Source: Aedes albopictus (lineage: Eukaryota; Arthropoda; Insecta; Diptera; Culicidae). From it: a stretch of 64,000 nt of DNA. The DNA is taken from the NCBI RefSeq assembly GCF_035046485.1, contig NC_085138.1:26914878-26978877 (forward strand). Direction: 5' to 3'. The notes under the pieces are model-generated. The model was given only the letters and a program-made list of their open reading frames with translations, had not been told where the DNA came from and searched no databases. The number at the start of each line of letters is the position of its first letter. Positions within the stretch are counted from its first letter, which is position 1. Made by a program: the position numbers and the translations under genes. This document shows positions 43,930-53,381 of this stretch, one piece after another.

Positions 43930-45480
43930 CATAATCCAGGTTGATTCATCAAATCTTTTCAAGTTGCTAGGTGACGCATAAGTTGTGTTGTTTTTTAAAC
44001 ATATTTTTCATTTTGAATCTTTGAAAATTTCAATATTTAATAGTTTATCAACGTTTCTTGCATTTAATCGGTAATAATCCTGGCTGGTTCGTCCCCCCAC
44101 GTTGCTAGATAACGCAATAATTGTTCAGCTTTTGCAACATGTTCTTAAGCTGAAAACATTGAAATGGTTTATAAGCGATTCTTGCTTTTAACCGGAAATA
44201 ATCGAAGATGGTTCATCAAGTCCTCCTAAGCTGCGAGATGGCGCAATACTTGTTCAGTTTTTGAAACTGTTCTTTGGCTAAACTTTCAAATGGTTTATAA
44301 GCGATTCTTGCTTCTAACCAGAAATAATCGAAGATGGTTCATCAAGTCCTCCTAAGTTGCGAGATGGCGCAATACTTGTTCAGTTTTTGAAATATGTTCT
44401 TTGGCTGAAAACATTGAAATGGTTTATAAGCGATTCTTGCTTTTAACCGGAAATAATCGAAGATGGTTCATCAAGTCCTCCTAAGTTGCGAGATGGCGCA
44501 ATACTTGTTCAGTTTTTGAAACTGTACTTTGGCTAAACTTTCAAATGGTTTATAAGCGATTCTTGCTTTTAACCAGAAATAATCGAAGATGGTTCATCAA
44601 GTCCTCCTAAGGTGCGAGATGGCGCAATACTTGTTCAGTTTTTGAAATATGTTCTTTGGCTGAAAACATTGAAATGGTTTATAAGCGATTCTTGCTTTTA
44701 ACCGGAAATAATCGAAGATGGTTCATCAAGTCCTCCTAAGCTGCGAGATGGCGCAATACTTGTTCAGTTTTTGAAACATGTTCTTTGGCTGAAAACATTG
44801 AAATGGTTTATAAGCGATTCTTGCTTTTAACCGGAAATAATCGAAGATGGTTCATCAAGTCCTCCTAAGTTGCGAGATGGCGCAATACTTGTTCAGTTTT
44901 TGAAACTGTACTTTGGCTAAACTTTCAAATGGTTTATAAGCGATTCTTGCTTTTAACCAGAAATAATCGAAGATGGTTCATCAAGTCCTCCTAAGGTGCG
45001 AGATGGCGCAATACTTGTTCAGTTTTTGAAATATGTTCTTTGGCTGAAAACATTGAAATGGTTTATAAGCGATTCTTGCTTTTAACCGGAAATAATCGAA
45101 GATGGTTCATCAAGTCCTCCTAAGCTGCGAGATGGCGCAATACTTGTTCAGTTTTTGAAACATGTTCTTTGGCTGAAAACATTGAAATGGTTTATAAGCG
45201 ATTCTTGCTTTTAACCGGAAATAATCGAAGATGGTTCATCAAGTCCTCCTAAGTTGCGAGATGGCGCAATACTTGTTCAGTTTTTGAAACTGTTCTTTGG
45301 CTAAATTTTTAAATGGTTTATAAGCGATTCTTGCTTTTAACCGGAAATAATCGAAGATGGTTCCTAAGTTGCGAGATGACGCAATAGTGGTTCAGTTTTT
45401 AATCATATTCTTAGGCTGGAAATAGTTCTTGCATTCAACCGGAAAATCCAGACTGGTTTACCGAGTCCTCCCAAGTAGAC
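43930..45480 (+). repeat. ~128-bp satellite with 3-unit higher-order structure
   Basis: About 13 tandem units share TTCTTGCTTTTAACCGGAAA, TAATCGAAGATGGTTCATCA, GCGAGATGGCGCAATACTTG and TTTATAAGCGA. Three variants (AGTTGCGAG with ACTGTAC; AGGTGCGAG with ATATGTTC; AGCTGCGAG with ACATGTTC) repeat in order, giving a 384-bp period seen twice (44503-44886 and 44887-45270). Units at both edges are diverged, the centre is homogeneous, as expected from unequal exchange. Confidence 0.92.
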
Positions 45481-45527
45481 GTATAAGTTTACGGATGCAT
45501 ACTAACCAAATGCTTTGGAAAACTTAT

Positions 45528-45674
45528 CACCCTCATTCTTGTTTTCGATCGAATCCACTTTCGATCGAAAATCGTCCGCATTCCTGTTTACGCCAGCAAA
45601 ATCAAATGGGCTACGGATTCGAACGAACCAAATACGTTCGAAAGCGGATACGCCCGTAAACAAGAATGAGGGTG
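45528..45674. mobile_element. 147-bp MITE, CACCCTCATTCTTG ends
   Basis: Begins CACCCTCATTCTTGTTT and ends AAACAAGAATGAGGGTG. Inner CGATCGAA/TTCGAACG words also pair. TAT lies on both sides. It directly follows the satellite array. Confidence 0.75.
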
Positions 45675-45907
45675 TATATGTACGTCCGTGTAGTTTTTGA
45701 TCGTAACCTAAGTGCTGTCTTCAAACTGAGATCCAGAAATGATCCCGACAGAAATGGTGCAATGAAAGTTGGGGGAATGTGATATGGATTCAGAGTGGCT
45801 GACGCAGAGTTTGAATTGGACAATGAATTTTATATAACTTTTCATTTCACAACAGTCAAGTAAAAGTTTGAACAGCCTTATCTTTCCTTACTCGCTTCCA
45901 CTAGTGG

Positions 45908-46350
45908 TCAGACTAACAGCAGTCGTGGAATGCAGCAGTTTGTATTCTTACGATCGATTCCATTGAAGAGTCCAAACGGGATTGCAAATTGATTATGACC
46001 AAAAACTGGCACAACGGCGGAAGCTCCTGCATCAGTTCCGAATCTTGGAAAAAAATCTTCACGGCCACTTCGCGCATTGGACTTGTACTGCTCCTGGATC
46101 ATCTTTCCCCATATTTCTCTGAAATTCTGGCTGGTCGACATCTTTATTTCGTTTTCCTTCAGTTTGGACTCCTTGGGGCACTTGTTGATTAATCTAAAAT
46201 CATGTAAAGTTGAGTTTTTGGGCACAAACAGTGACGGTACCACAAGACCTACCTGCTATCCTTCTGTGGAAATTTCTGATTCATGCTAGCTTCTTTCGGG
46301 ACATTTGTATAATTCGTCAAATAGTCCAATCTCCTATCACAGGCTAACAT
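45908..46350 (-). CDS. candidate two-exon gene, 127-aa unknown protein
   Basis: Minus strand. Exon 1 (46350-46253) starts with ATG in the context AAAACAATG, close to the insect consensus, and encodes 32 codons plus two bases. A 59-bp intron (46252-46194) has a GTAGGT donor and TTTTAG acceptor, ordinary for mosquito short introns. Exon 2 (46193-45908) continues in frame for 94 codons after the split Arg codon to a stop. The protein is Lys/Arg- and Ser-rich at first (KESKLKENEIKMS) and ends with a Gly/Phe-rich part (FGTDAGASAVVPVFGHNQF). No signal peptide or membrane segment is evident. I recognise no family. The matching splice phase and start context support a real gene. A decayed gene or chance remains possible. 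Confidence 0.55.
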
Positions 46351-46359
46351 TGTTTTATC

Positions 46360-47040
46360 ACTCGCGAACTAAAATACAATTCGTGTGTTGTTTTAATTTT
46401 ACTCTCGATTTACATTGCTCGTAGTGATCGCGACTCCTCTACTGTTTTCAATGTTTTGCTCATTTTGCTTCTCTACCCATTCGCGACTACGAAGTTGTGC
46501 GTAAACCTTACGTGAGAAAAAATGAGACGGAAATGTTTTTTGCTTTTTTTCACGCACATTCTGACAGTTCCTTACGAGCTTTTTCATTAGAGCGACAAAG
46601 AGTTGGAATCTCTTTTACCTTCGTAGCCGCGAACGCAAATGAGCTGTCAAATTTTTTCTAGCAGCTTTACCGTACTGCACCATTTGCGGCACGAAATGAA
46701 AATTTTATTGTTTCTCATATATTATTACTGCTCATTTTATACAAAAATAATTACATGTGCTTTATTTCATTAACAAAAACAATAGAAATATGAAGTAATG
46801 CGCTGAACGGAGTACTAAAATTATCATTTTAAATTAAATCAGGAGTAACAGTTCATTAAATACCATCTTCCCTAATTTGGTGCAATCACGGTAGACTTGT
46901 TTTCTCTATCGAGCCGCCACCTATTGGAATTTGGTGGAACATTAGAATGTTTCCATTAGTCTCCGATAGAGCTAGAGTGTACTTGAAGCGCCTCTCGCGG
47001 TGGAATATGTCGGAAACCGATGCAGGTAGTCCATTGATTA
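46360..47040. other. unassigned non-coding DNA
   Basis: Presumed upstream region of the two-exon gene, with no recognised promoter element. A GGAATTTGGTGG/CCGCCACC patch near 46910-46980 is the only structure noticed. Confidence 0.3.
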
Positions 47041-47300
47041 GAGATCAACCGAGTATGCGAATTGAAGACTAAGTGAGTGACTTGGTGAGCGAGATTTTGT
47101 AAGTGTGTGGGTTGATGAGTAAATGAGTAAGATGATAAGCGAGTGTTTTGATAAGTGAGTTGATTTTTTAATGGGCTGATGGGTAAGTGAGTGACTGTTT
47201 TGAAAGAACGTGTTTATGAGTTACATATTGAGTAACTAGATAAACAAGTGACCTAGACGCTCAGAGACTTGATGAGTAAGCGAATTCTTGAGTAAACTGT
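47040..47300 (+). repeat. GTGAGTGA-type low-complexity tract
   Basis: Repeats of AAGTGAGTGA, GATGAGTAAG and similar words. A complementary CACTCACT-rich tract is at 48180-48500, so the two could pair across the minisatellite and SINE between them. Confidence 0.6.
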
Positions 47301-47307
47301 TGTTAGT

Positions 47308-47890
47308 AAAACATTTTCGGCCCAAAGACCTTTCTGGCCTAAAGACCTTTTCGGCCTAAAGACCTTTCCGGGCTAAAGACCTTTTCGGCCTAAAGACCTT
47401 TTCGGCCTAAAGACCTTTTCGGTCTAAAGATCTTTTCGGCCTAAAGATCTTTTCGGCCTTAAGACCTTTTCAGTCTAAAGACCTTTTCGGCCTCAATTGA
47501 TTTTCAGCCTAAAAACCATTTCGGCCTTAAAACCTTATCGGCCTAAAAACCTTTTCGGCCTAAAGATCTTTTCAGCCTAAAGACCTTTTCGGCCTCAATT
47601 CATTTTCAGCCTAATTACCTTTTCGGCCTTGAAACCTTTTCGACCTGAAGACATTTTTAGCCTAAAGACCTTTTCGACTTCATGACGTTTTCGGCCTAAT
47701 GACCAATCCGGTCTAATGAAATTTTTGGCCTAATGACTTATTCGGCCACATAAATACTTTGATGTAACAATATTTTGCGGTCTCACGACGTTTTTCCGAC
47801 CAAACGATATATCTGCCTGGTGACCTTTTCGACCTAACAACATTTTCGGCCCAATGACCTTTCCGACCTTATAACGTTTTTGGCCTAACG
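47308..47890 (+). repeat. 17-bp minisatellite, about 30 copies
   Basis: The unit GGCCTAAAGACCTTTTC is repeated with growing divergence to the right (GACCTTTTCGGCCTTAA, GCCTAATGACCTATTCG). No reading frame stays open across it. Confidence 0.9.
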
Positions 47891-48032
47891 TTCTAATCGC
47901 TTATTTCAATAATACTGTATTTATATATTTCGACGTAAACTGCGATGGAAGAGCTATTTAAGTAAAAAAAATGAATCCATTTACGTAATGAATACATTTA
48001 AATATCCCCGACTTATTTCTTTAATGGAGATT

Positions 48033-48178
48033 AGAGTGTACAATATCCAGTGGCCCAATGAACAATTCTTCGATTGATGGAAAGTTTCCTCAGACTGGAG
48101 TGAGAAACGAAGTCACACTACGTGGATATCAATACGGCTAAATGGCTGGCGCTGCTAACCGCACGGCCACGAAACTCA
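48033..48178 (-). mobile_element. decayed tRNA-derived SINE
   Basis: Same layout as the SINE at 23231-23444: CCAGTGGCCCA, an ACTGGAGTGAGAA block in place of the B box, and GCTAACCGCACGGCCACG at the tRNA-like end. Too diverged to be active. Confidence 0.6.
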
Positions 48179-48179
48179 T

Positions 48180-48500
48180 AATTTATAACACACATACAAA
48201 CTCACTAATTCACTTACTAATGCACTCACTCATATGGAACAGATCTCATATACTCATAAACCAACAAACTCACTTACTCACTATGTCACTCACTGACTTA
48301 ATAACTCATTTACTTACTATCCCACACACACTCACCAATTTAATAATTCTCTTATCAACACATTAAAATTAACGGGGCAACTCCCTGTAAGCTGTAACTT
48401 TCGTAATTCGTAACTGACTCACTCACCAACTCACTTAATTTTGGAGCACCTCACATTCATCCTCTCATCAATTTACTAATTATTCACCAACTCACTCACC
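48180..48500 (+). repeat. CTCACTNA-type low-complexity tract
   Basis: ACTCACTTACTCAC-type words throughout. Complementary in composition to the tracts at 47040-47300, 55590-55920 and 56800-57030. The 74-codon ORF at 48142 is an artefact. Confidence 0.6.
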
Positions 48501-48713
48501 TAGTTCCTACTTACCCGATTATTAAGAAAGTGTTAAAATGTGATGTCACTCTTATGTTGTCTTTCGGCTCCGTTTTGCCTCGAGACATTTGAGCCTTACG
48601 CATGAGAGTTTTATAATGTTATAAGAGAAGCTAACATTGTTTGCTATTAAAAAATACAGCTAAAAAGTATAGAACAGACCACATTGAGCGTGAAAAGAAA
48701 CGACTAATTCTCG

Positions 48714-48775
48714 TGGGACTGATATGCCTAGAAATATCGCCAACAGGACCACATTTCTAGGCATAACAGTCCCAC
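48714..48775. repeat. 62-bp hairpin, TGGGACTG ends
   Basis: TGGGACTGATATGCCTAGAA pairs with TTCTAGGCATAACAGTCCCA. A hairpin with the same GCATAACAGTCCCA motif is at 61342-61417, suggesting a small hairpin family. Confidence 0.75.
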
Positions 48776-49227
48776 TAATAATGTTTTTGCTAAAAACACT
48801 ATATTTAAAAAAAAAATATCTGATTGGAAATACTTCAGGCATGAAATTATAAGCGATTTCTAACGATACTATGAAAACTTAAATCCGATTTGTTGCACCA
48901 TTTGGTCAAAAATGTTGGAAGCTAGTCCACCATGGCCACGCAGGCCATAGCGAGGCTAGCTCCATCGACGCCTGTTTCTTAATAATAAATAAAAAGAACG
49001 CTAAACATCTTCCATCAAACTAGACGGCTGCCGACTGATACCTCAATCTGCAACCGCCACACTCTTTATTCCATTCAGGTACATATATACAATTCAACAA
49101 ACTTCTTCCAAACTTCATACCTCTACCATCTCTCCAACAATTGTACCTACCAACCATACTGTCGCCGTTCACGTACCTGAAGGATTGAACAGGATTCAAG
49201 GATACAAAATGCATAAATTATAGTAAT

Positions 49228-49845
49228 TCCGTGTATACTTTTATTTCTGGGTGTTCAACAAACGACTTGTGCATCGCCGGCAACAAAGTTGTGTTTGTAG
49301 CGATCCACTTCGATGATGTGCTCACCTTCACGAGCTGTCATCGATGGCGGAAGCAACTGAAGGATGATCTGGTAAGGAAGTTTCTGATGAAAGACATCGA
49401 TCCAACCAAGCACGTTTGGGGGATGCGTATAACGAGGAGCCAAAGGGAGATTACCATCGACCATATTGTAGCGTTTCCAAATGTCCAAGAACAATCCGGT
49501 TGGGATACCATTGAATCCGAACGACAGGCTTACCAAAGCAATGCAACCAACCGGTGATAAAGATGCCGAACGTGTTCCGTACAAGGGGGCCGTAGAACGT
49601 CTGAAGCATCTGGCGCAGTGCACAAGTCCGGACATATGCTACGCGGTCAACGTTTTGTGCCGGTTCAATGAAAACCCCGGATAAAAGTATTGGAACGCCA
49701 TCGAACATCTGTTGAGAAACCTGATAGGTATCTCTAAGTTTCACTTGACCTACAAAAACGACGCAGACTCGACGATTACAGGGTACGCTGATGCGGATTG
49801 GGCTACGAGCAGTGAGGACACGACACAAGACGCAAGACGTGTTTT
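49228..49845 (+). pseudogene. copia reverse transcriptase/RNase H relic
   Basis: The frame from 49231 reads VFVAIHFDDVLTFTS, the reverse transcriptase core with the usual YVDD changed to HFDD, then KFLMKDIDPTKHVWGMRITR. After a frameshift the text continues from 49481 (KAMQPTGDKDAERVPYKGAV, CTSPDICYAVNVLCRF). A stop near 49682 precedes ITGYADADWATSSEDT of RNase H. It is a broken C-terminal copia fragment, more diverged than the copia at 24-28 kb. Confidence 0.88.
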
Positions 49846-50024
49846 CCAGTCTCTGCCCACTACTCCGATTTCTTCTACCGTTTCCTTCCCTCTATGGTTC
49901 AGGGGCATCCTTCTTCTTACTCGCCCTAATCTTTGGTGACTGAGAATGGTCGGAACCCCGTGTTCTCTTTGTTGCGGGACGGGCCGGCCTTCTCAGACTC
50001 ACTTTTCCCTGCTTTCGAATCTAA

Positions 50025-50196
50025 CCCTACGTCTCCACTAGACAGAAATGCCTTGCTATTTTGCTGCCAGAAAGAGAAAACGTAACAGAAATGATCAACA
50101 CCGTTGCTTTCCATGCAAACAGCGAGAGAACATTTCTGTCATGACACATCTGTCCAGCAAAATGGCAAGACATTTCTGTCTAGTGGAGACGTCGGG
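50025..50196. mobile_element. Harbinger-type MITE, 172 bp
   Basis: Ends CCCTACGTCTCCACTAGACA and the complement of TGTCTAGTGGAGACGTCGGG. TAA flanks both sides (50022-50024 and 50197-50199). The arms continue through AGAAATG and TTGC/GCAA words. Confidence 0.8.
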
Positions 50197-50470
50197 TAAC
50201 AACCTTGTGGGTGCTACCTGGTAGCTTCTCACCTGACGGCTGCCTTACACGCTGCTGCGATTGCTTGTCATAAACAATCGCGCCCAGCGTCCTCTTAGGG
50301 CTCCCTTTTAAAACGAAGGCCTCCGTCTGGCTATACTTCGTTACCTTCAACTTCGCGAGTTTACCACGGTCCTGCTTGGCCGCCATCGTTGATTTGCGAA
50401 GTCTCAACCAGGTCCTTGCTGAGATCGGCTTCGAGGACGTAAAGTCAATGATGGAGTCATGATCTAAACC
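50197..50470 (-). pseudogene. unrecognised minus-strand coding-like remnant
   Basis: The minus frame 50407-50180 reads a basic protein (AAKQDRGKLAKLKVTKYSQT) of about 70 codons with ordinary codon usage. Its end runs into the MITE at 50025-50196, so the original frame may be truncated there. No known family recognised; a retroelement gag remnant is possible. Confidence 0.25.
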
Positions 50471-51717
50471 GACATACTAGGCGGAGAGGAAATGTGCCAT
50501 GCACTAGCACTTCGCACACAGCTACCTTCTCGTGTCTCTGCTCTCCTTAAAAAAAGTTGTAATTGATTTCTTGCGAAGAGGTTAACCTCACCACTACCAC
50601 TACTTATTTTTGAATTGTATTAACTTTGGAATCCCACGAGTAGTATGGGAAAACCACGACAGAGAACTGATGCTTACAACGAGGAGTGATCAGGAGTCCC
50701 ACAGGCTCCGTTAAAAATCGACTATCTTTTTCACCCTCTCGATCATGCATTCCTCGGCACTTGTGGGCACTGATTGCACCTTGTTTGTTGGATTCTTACC
50801 ATCGAAACAGGTATCCCGTAGAGCTATTTTAGGCCGGCAACTACACGGACTATCTTTTTCAGAGAGGATGTGTAGAGACGAAACATTCTTGGACCGCTGG
50901 CGCTCGTATTCTGGCGCCACTAATCTATTTCGGACACATTTTACCGAATGAAACACAACGTATACAAAAGTACATCTTTTAAATTTTTGTATTATTTTTC
51001 TGGTTGAAAGTCAGCTGCGACTTCTAAGTCACAGTGATGGCTGTTTTCGTCTGTTTTTGATAAAAATATAATCATTTGTAAAGAGTTACACATTTACAAT
51101 AAATTATGCTCTTTTGATCAATGGGGTCTACACACGATCTTAAAATTAATAAAAGGACACATAGTTGCATGGTTTCCATTATGGGACTGGCTAAAAACTC
51201 TCTGAAATAATTGATTGCTACCTGAATGTTGTACGTTAAATGAAAAGTGGTTGACTCTATGTGAAAACATATAATTTCGACACGATCGCTCATCTTTTAA
51301 ACTCATTCACTCTCAATATTCATTCTACAACTTGCGATCATCAGTTTCGTAAGAAGAAAAATTGATACCGTTTTATTACTACTTTGAATCGATCACGATT
51401 TTCATTGTTTGAAACTTTCCCAGCAGTGTTGTACTGCTTGAACTTACCTACTAATAACTACACAGATGGGACGCCTTTGGGAGAAGGATTAATTTTGTTA
51501 GACTGAAATTTGAACAAGTTTCTCTAAACAAACATCTATTTCTTGCATTATATAGTCGCCCAAGTCATCCCCATAATCTTTCCGAGTCTTTTGTAACAAC
51601 TTTAATCATTCTCCCAAAAAAGCAACGCCTAAATCAAAAACCTAAACCTAAAATCCCCCGGGCTGGGGTCCAAAGCGGTTCCACCGCGCGCCGTACTCGT
51701 CACACTCCTCCTCGTCT
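50471..51717 (-). other. non-coding, includes NXF1 3' untranslated region
   Basis: Nothing coding recognised. On the minus strand an AATAAA polyadenylation signal lies at 51377-51372, about 340 bases after the NXF1 stop, which gives a plausible 3' UTR of about 51350-51717. The rest shows no clear element. Confidence 0.4.
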
Positions 51718-52173
51718 TCAATTCTTAACGAACGCCTCCGGTGGTATCCGGTTCTGCTTGTGCAGCTCGGTGAATGCGAACCCAGCTCGCTCAAAGTCCC
51801 AGTTCGTCTCCTCCAGACACTTCCGGCTCCACTCGAGGTTCATGTTGCTGTGGGCGGCCATCGCCTGGACCATCTGCAGTTTGGTGTTGTCGTCGACTAC
51901 TGGAGGAACAACCGGTGCCACCGGTATTGGTACTGTGGCCACTGGTGCAGCGGTGGCCGGCGCTTGGAAGCCACTGGAGGCCGGATCCTTGAAAGCTTTG
52001 TCCTCCTGTATTCGGGTGGCGTTGTTGATGTGGATCATCTCGTTGCGGATGCAGAACCCACTGCCGGACGGAACGATTACCAGCGAACGCTGGAACGATC
52101 GGTACGGTTCGTTGATGACGGCCACTTTGCGCTCCTTGAAGACACCCGTCACGGTTAGGAGGATGAGTTGGGG
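51718..52173 (-). CDS. Nxf1: NXF1 (small bristles) terminal exon, mRNA export receptor
   Basis: NXF1/TAP carries mRNA through the nuclear pore. This last exon starts after a TTGTTTACAG acceptor (RNA reads CAG at 52176-52174) in phase 0 and runs 151 codons to the stop. It encodes the end of the NTF2-like domain (LTVTGVFKERKVAVINEPYR, then RSLVIVPSGSGFCIRNEMIH), a Pro/Ala/Val-rich linker, and the UBA-like TAP-C domain (MNLEWSRKCLEETNWDFERA to IPPEAFVKN), which binds FG-nucleoporins. The upstream exons, coding for the RNA-binding, LRR and most of the NTF2-like parts, are not seen in the 12 kb to the right; that DNA is transposon-rich, so either the upstream intron is long or those exons lie outside. 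Family identity is strong. Confidence 0.93.
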   Translation of the reverse strand, partial: PQLILLTVTGVFKERKVAVINEPYRSFQRSLVIVPSGSGFCIRNEMIHINNATRIQEDKAFKDPASSGFQAPATAAPVATVPIPVAPVVPPVVDDNTKLQMVQAMAAHSNMNLEWSRKCLEETNWDFERAGFAFTELHKQNRIPPEAFVKN

Positions 52174-52213
52174 CTGTAAACAAGAGGAAAAAAATCTTAT
52201 GTTAGTTGATTCA

Positions 52214-52400
52214 ACATCGAGCGAGCCTAGTGTGATGGTTAGAGCACATGACTATCACGCCGAGAACCTGGGATCGAGTCCCACTTCCGACAAACACACA
52301 AAATGTGTGTTTTCCCATCGGAAGGGAAGTAAAGCCGTGGATCCCGAGATGAACTAGCCTCGTGTTAGACATCTCGATTTAAAATCACCCATCGCTAGAC
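52214..52400 (+). mobile_element. tRNA-derived SINE in the NXF1 intron
   Basis: Begins GAGCCTAGTGTGATGGTTAG (A-box-like TGATGGTTAGAGCA) and has a B-box-like GGGATCGAGTCCCA at 52270-52283, about tRNA spacing. The tail shows a CACAAAATGTGTG hairpin and CCGATCGGAA-type text. No intact tRNA fold follows the B box. The sequence lies in intron DNA, on the strand opposite to NXF1. Confidence 0.7.
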
Positions 52401-52531
52401 CAGTGACCAGACCAGACCTATGCAGACGCAGACCACAGTGATATTCGAAAACATATTCAATATGGAGGATTAGCCTCTTCTTTTTTTCTAGCTTTACGTT
52501 ACGAATTTGGGCAATGCAACCATGTGCAGTA

Positions 52532-53221
52532 GAGTGGGTCATCGTTTATATGGAAAATAAAAAAATTCAATGGTATCCCATCAGATCAAAGCTTTTTTGA
52601 TCCCATTTCAGGACCCAAATAAGTGTGCAAAATTTGGGCACGATCGGTTATGTCTACGTTTTGCGCATCGTGTTTGAAGTTTGTATGGGGTTTTATATGG
52701 GAAAACACCCTTTTTTGCATTTCTCTCATAACGAGCGCGAACTTTTCTGAAACCATGTAACCGATAAAAGGAAAACATAGCCTAGGGTGTCCTGAAAAAC
52801 TTTGTCGAAGACCGCGAAGTGATCTGATGCTTATGAAAATTGTTATAGCGTTGGCATTGCTTGGCGAAACAGCATGATTTTGTTGCTATTGTTATTCCTT
52901 TACATGTTAAAACATAAAAACATGCATGTGGTGCGTTGGTTATAACTATTTTCACAAGCATCGGATCGCTTTGCGGTCTTCAACAAAGTTTTTCAGAACA
53001 TCCTAGGCTATCATTTTATAGTATCGGTTAAAAAGTTTCAGACAAACTTTTTCAACTTATGACAAAAATGCAAAAAAGTATGTTTTCCCATACAAAATCC
53101 CATACAAATTTCAATTGCAATGCGCAAACCGATCGTGCTCAAACTTTGCACAGATACTCAGGACCCGAAACGGAACCAAAAAAGCTTCGATCTGAGAAAA
53201 CGGTTCCGATGACCCACACTA
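52532..53221. mobile_element. Mutator-like foldback element, copy 2
   Basis: A 690-bp element: GAGTGGGTCATCG at left, CGATGACCCACACTA at right, with arms of about 300 bp. It is flanked by the perfect 10-bp duplication ATGTGCAGTA (52522-52531 and 53222-53231), which fits the 9-10 bp targets of the Mutator group. It is the uninterrupted version of copy 1 at 28351-29362. Confidence 0.8.
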
Positions 53222-53381
53222 ATGTGCAGTATCGTTTTCCTATGTTAATTTTCGACAATTTTGGCTTTTCCATTGCCAATCGTCTATTTTTACTTATACA
53301 AGATTATACATACTCTCGGTTAGTATACTTTGCTCGAAAACTACGAAATCAACATCAAGTTTCATGTTCAGTTTTATCATC

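Noticed and set aside
43930..45480. Tandem units considered as a multi-copy small RNA gene
   Set aside because: No RNA polymerase III boxes or conserved stem seen; the monomer-variant order fits a satellite.
50180..50407. 76-codon minus-strand ORF as a host gene
   Set aside because: Its end runs into a MITE and no family is recognised, so it is kept only as a low-confidence remnant.
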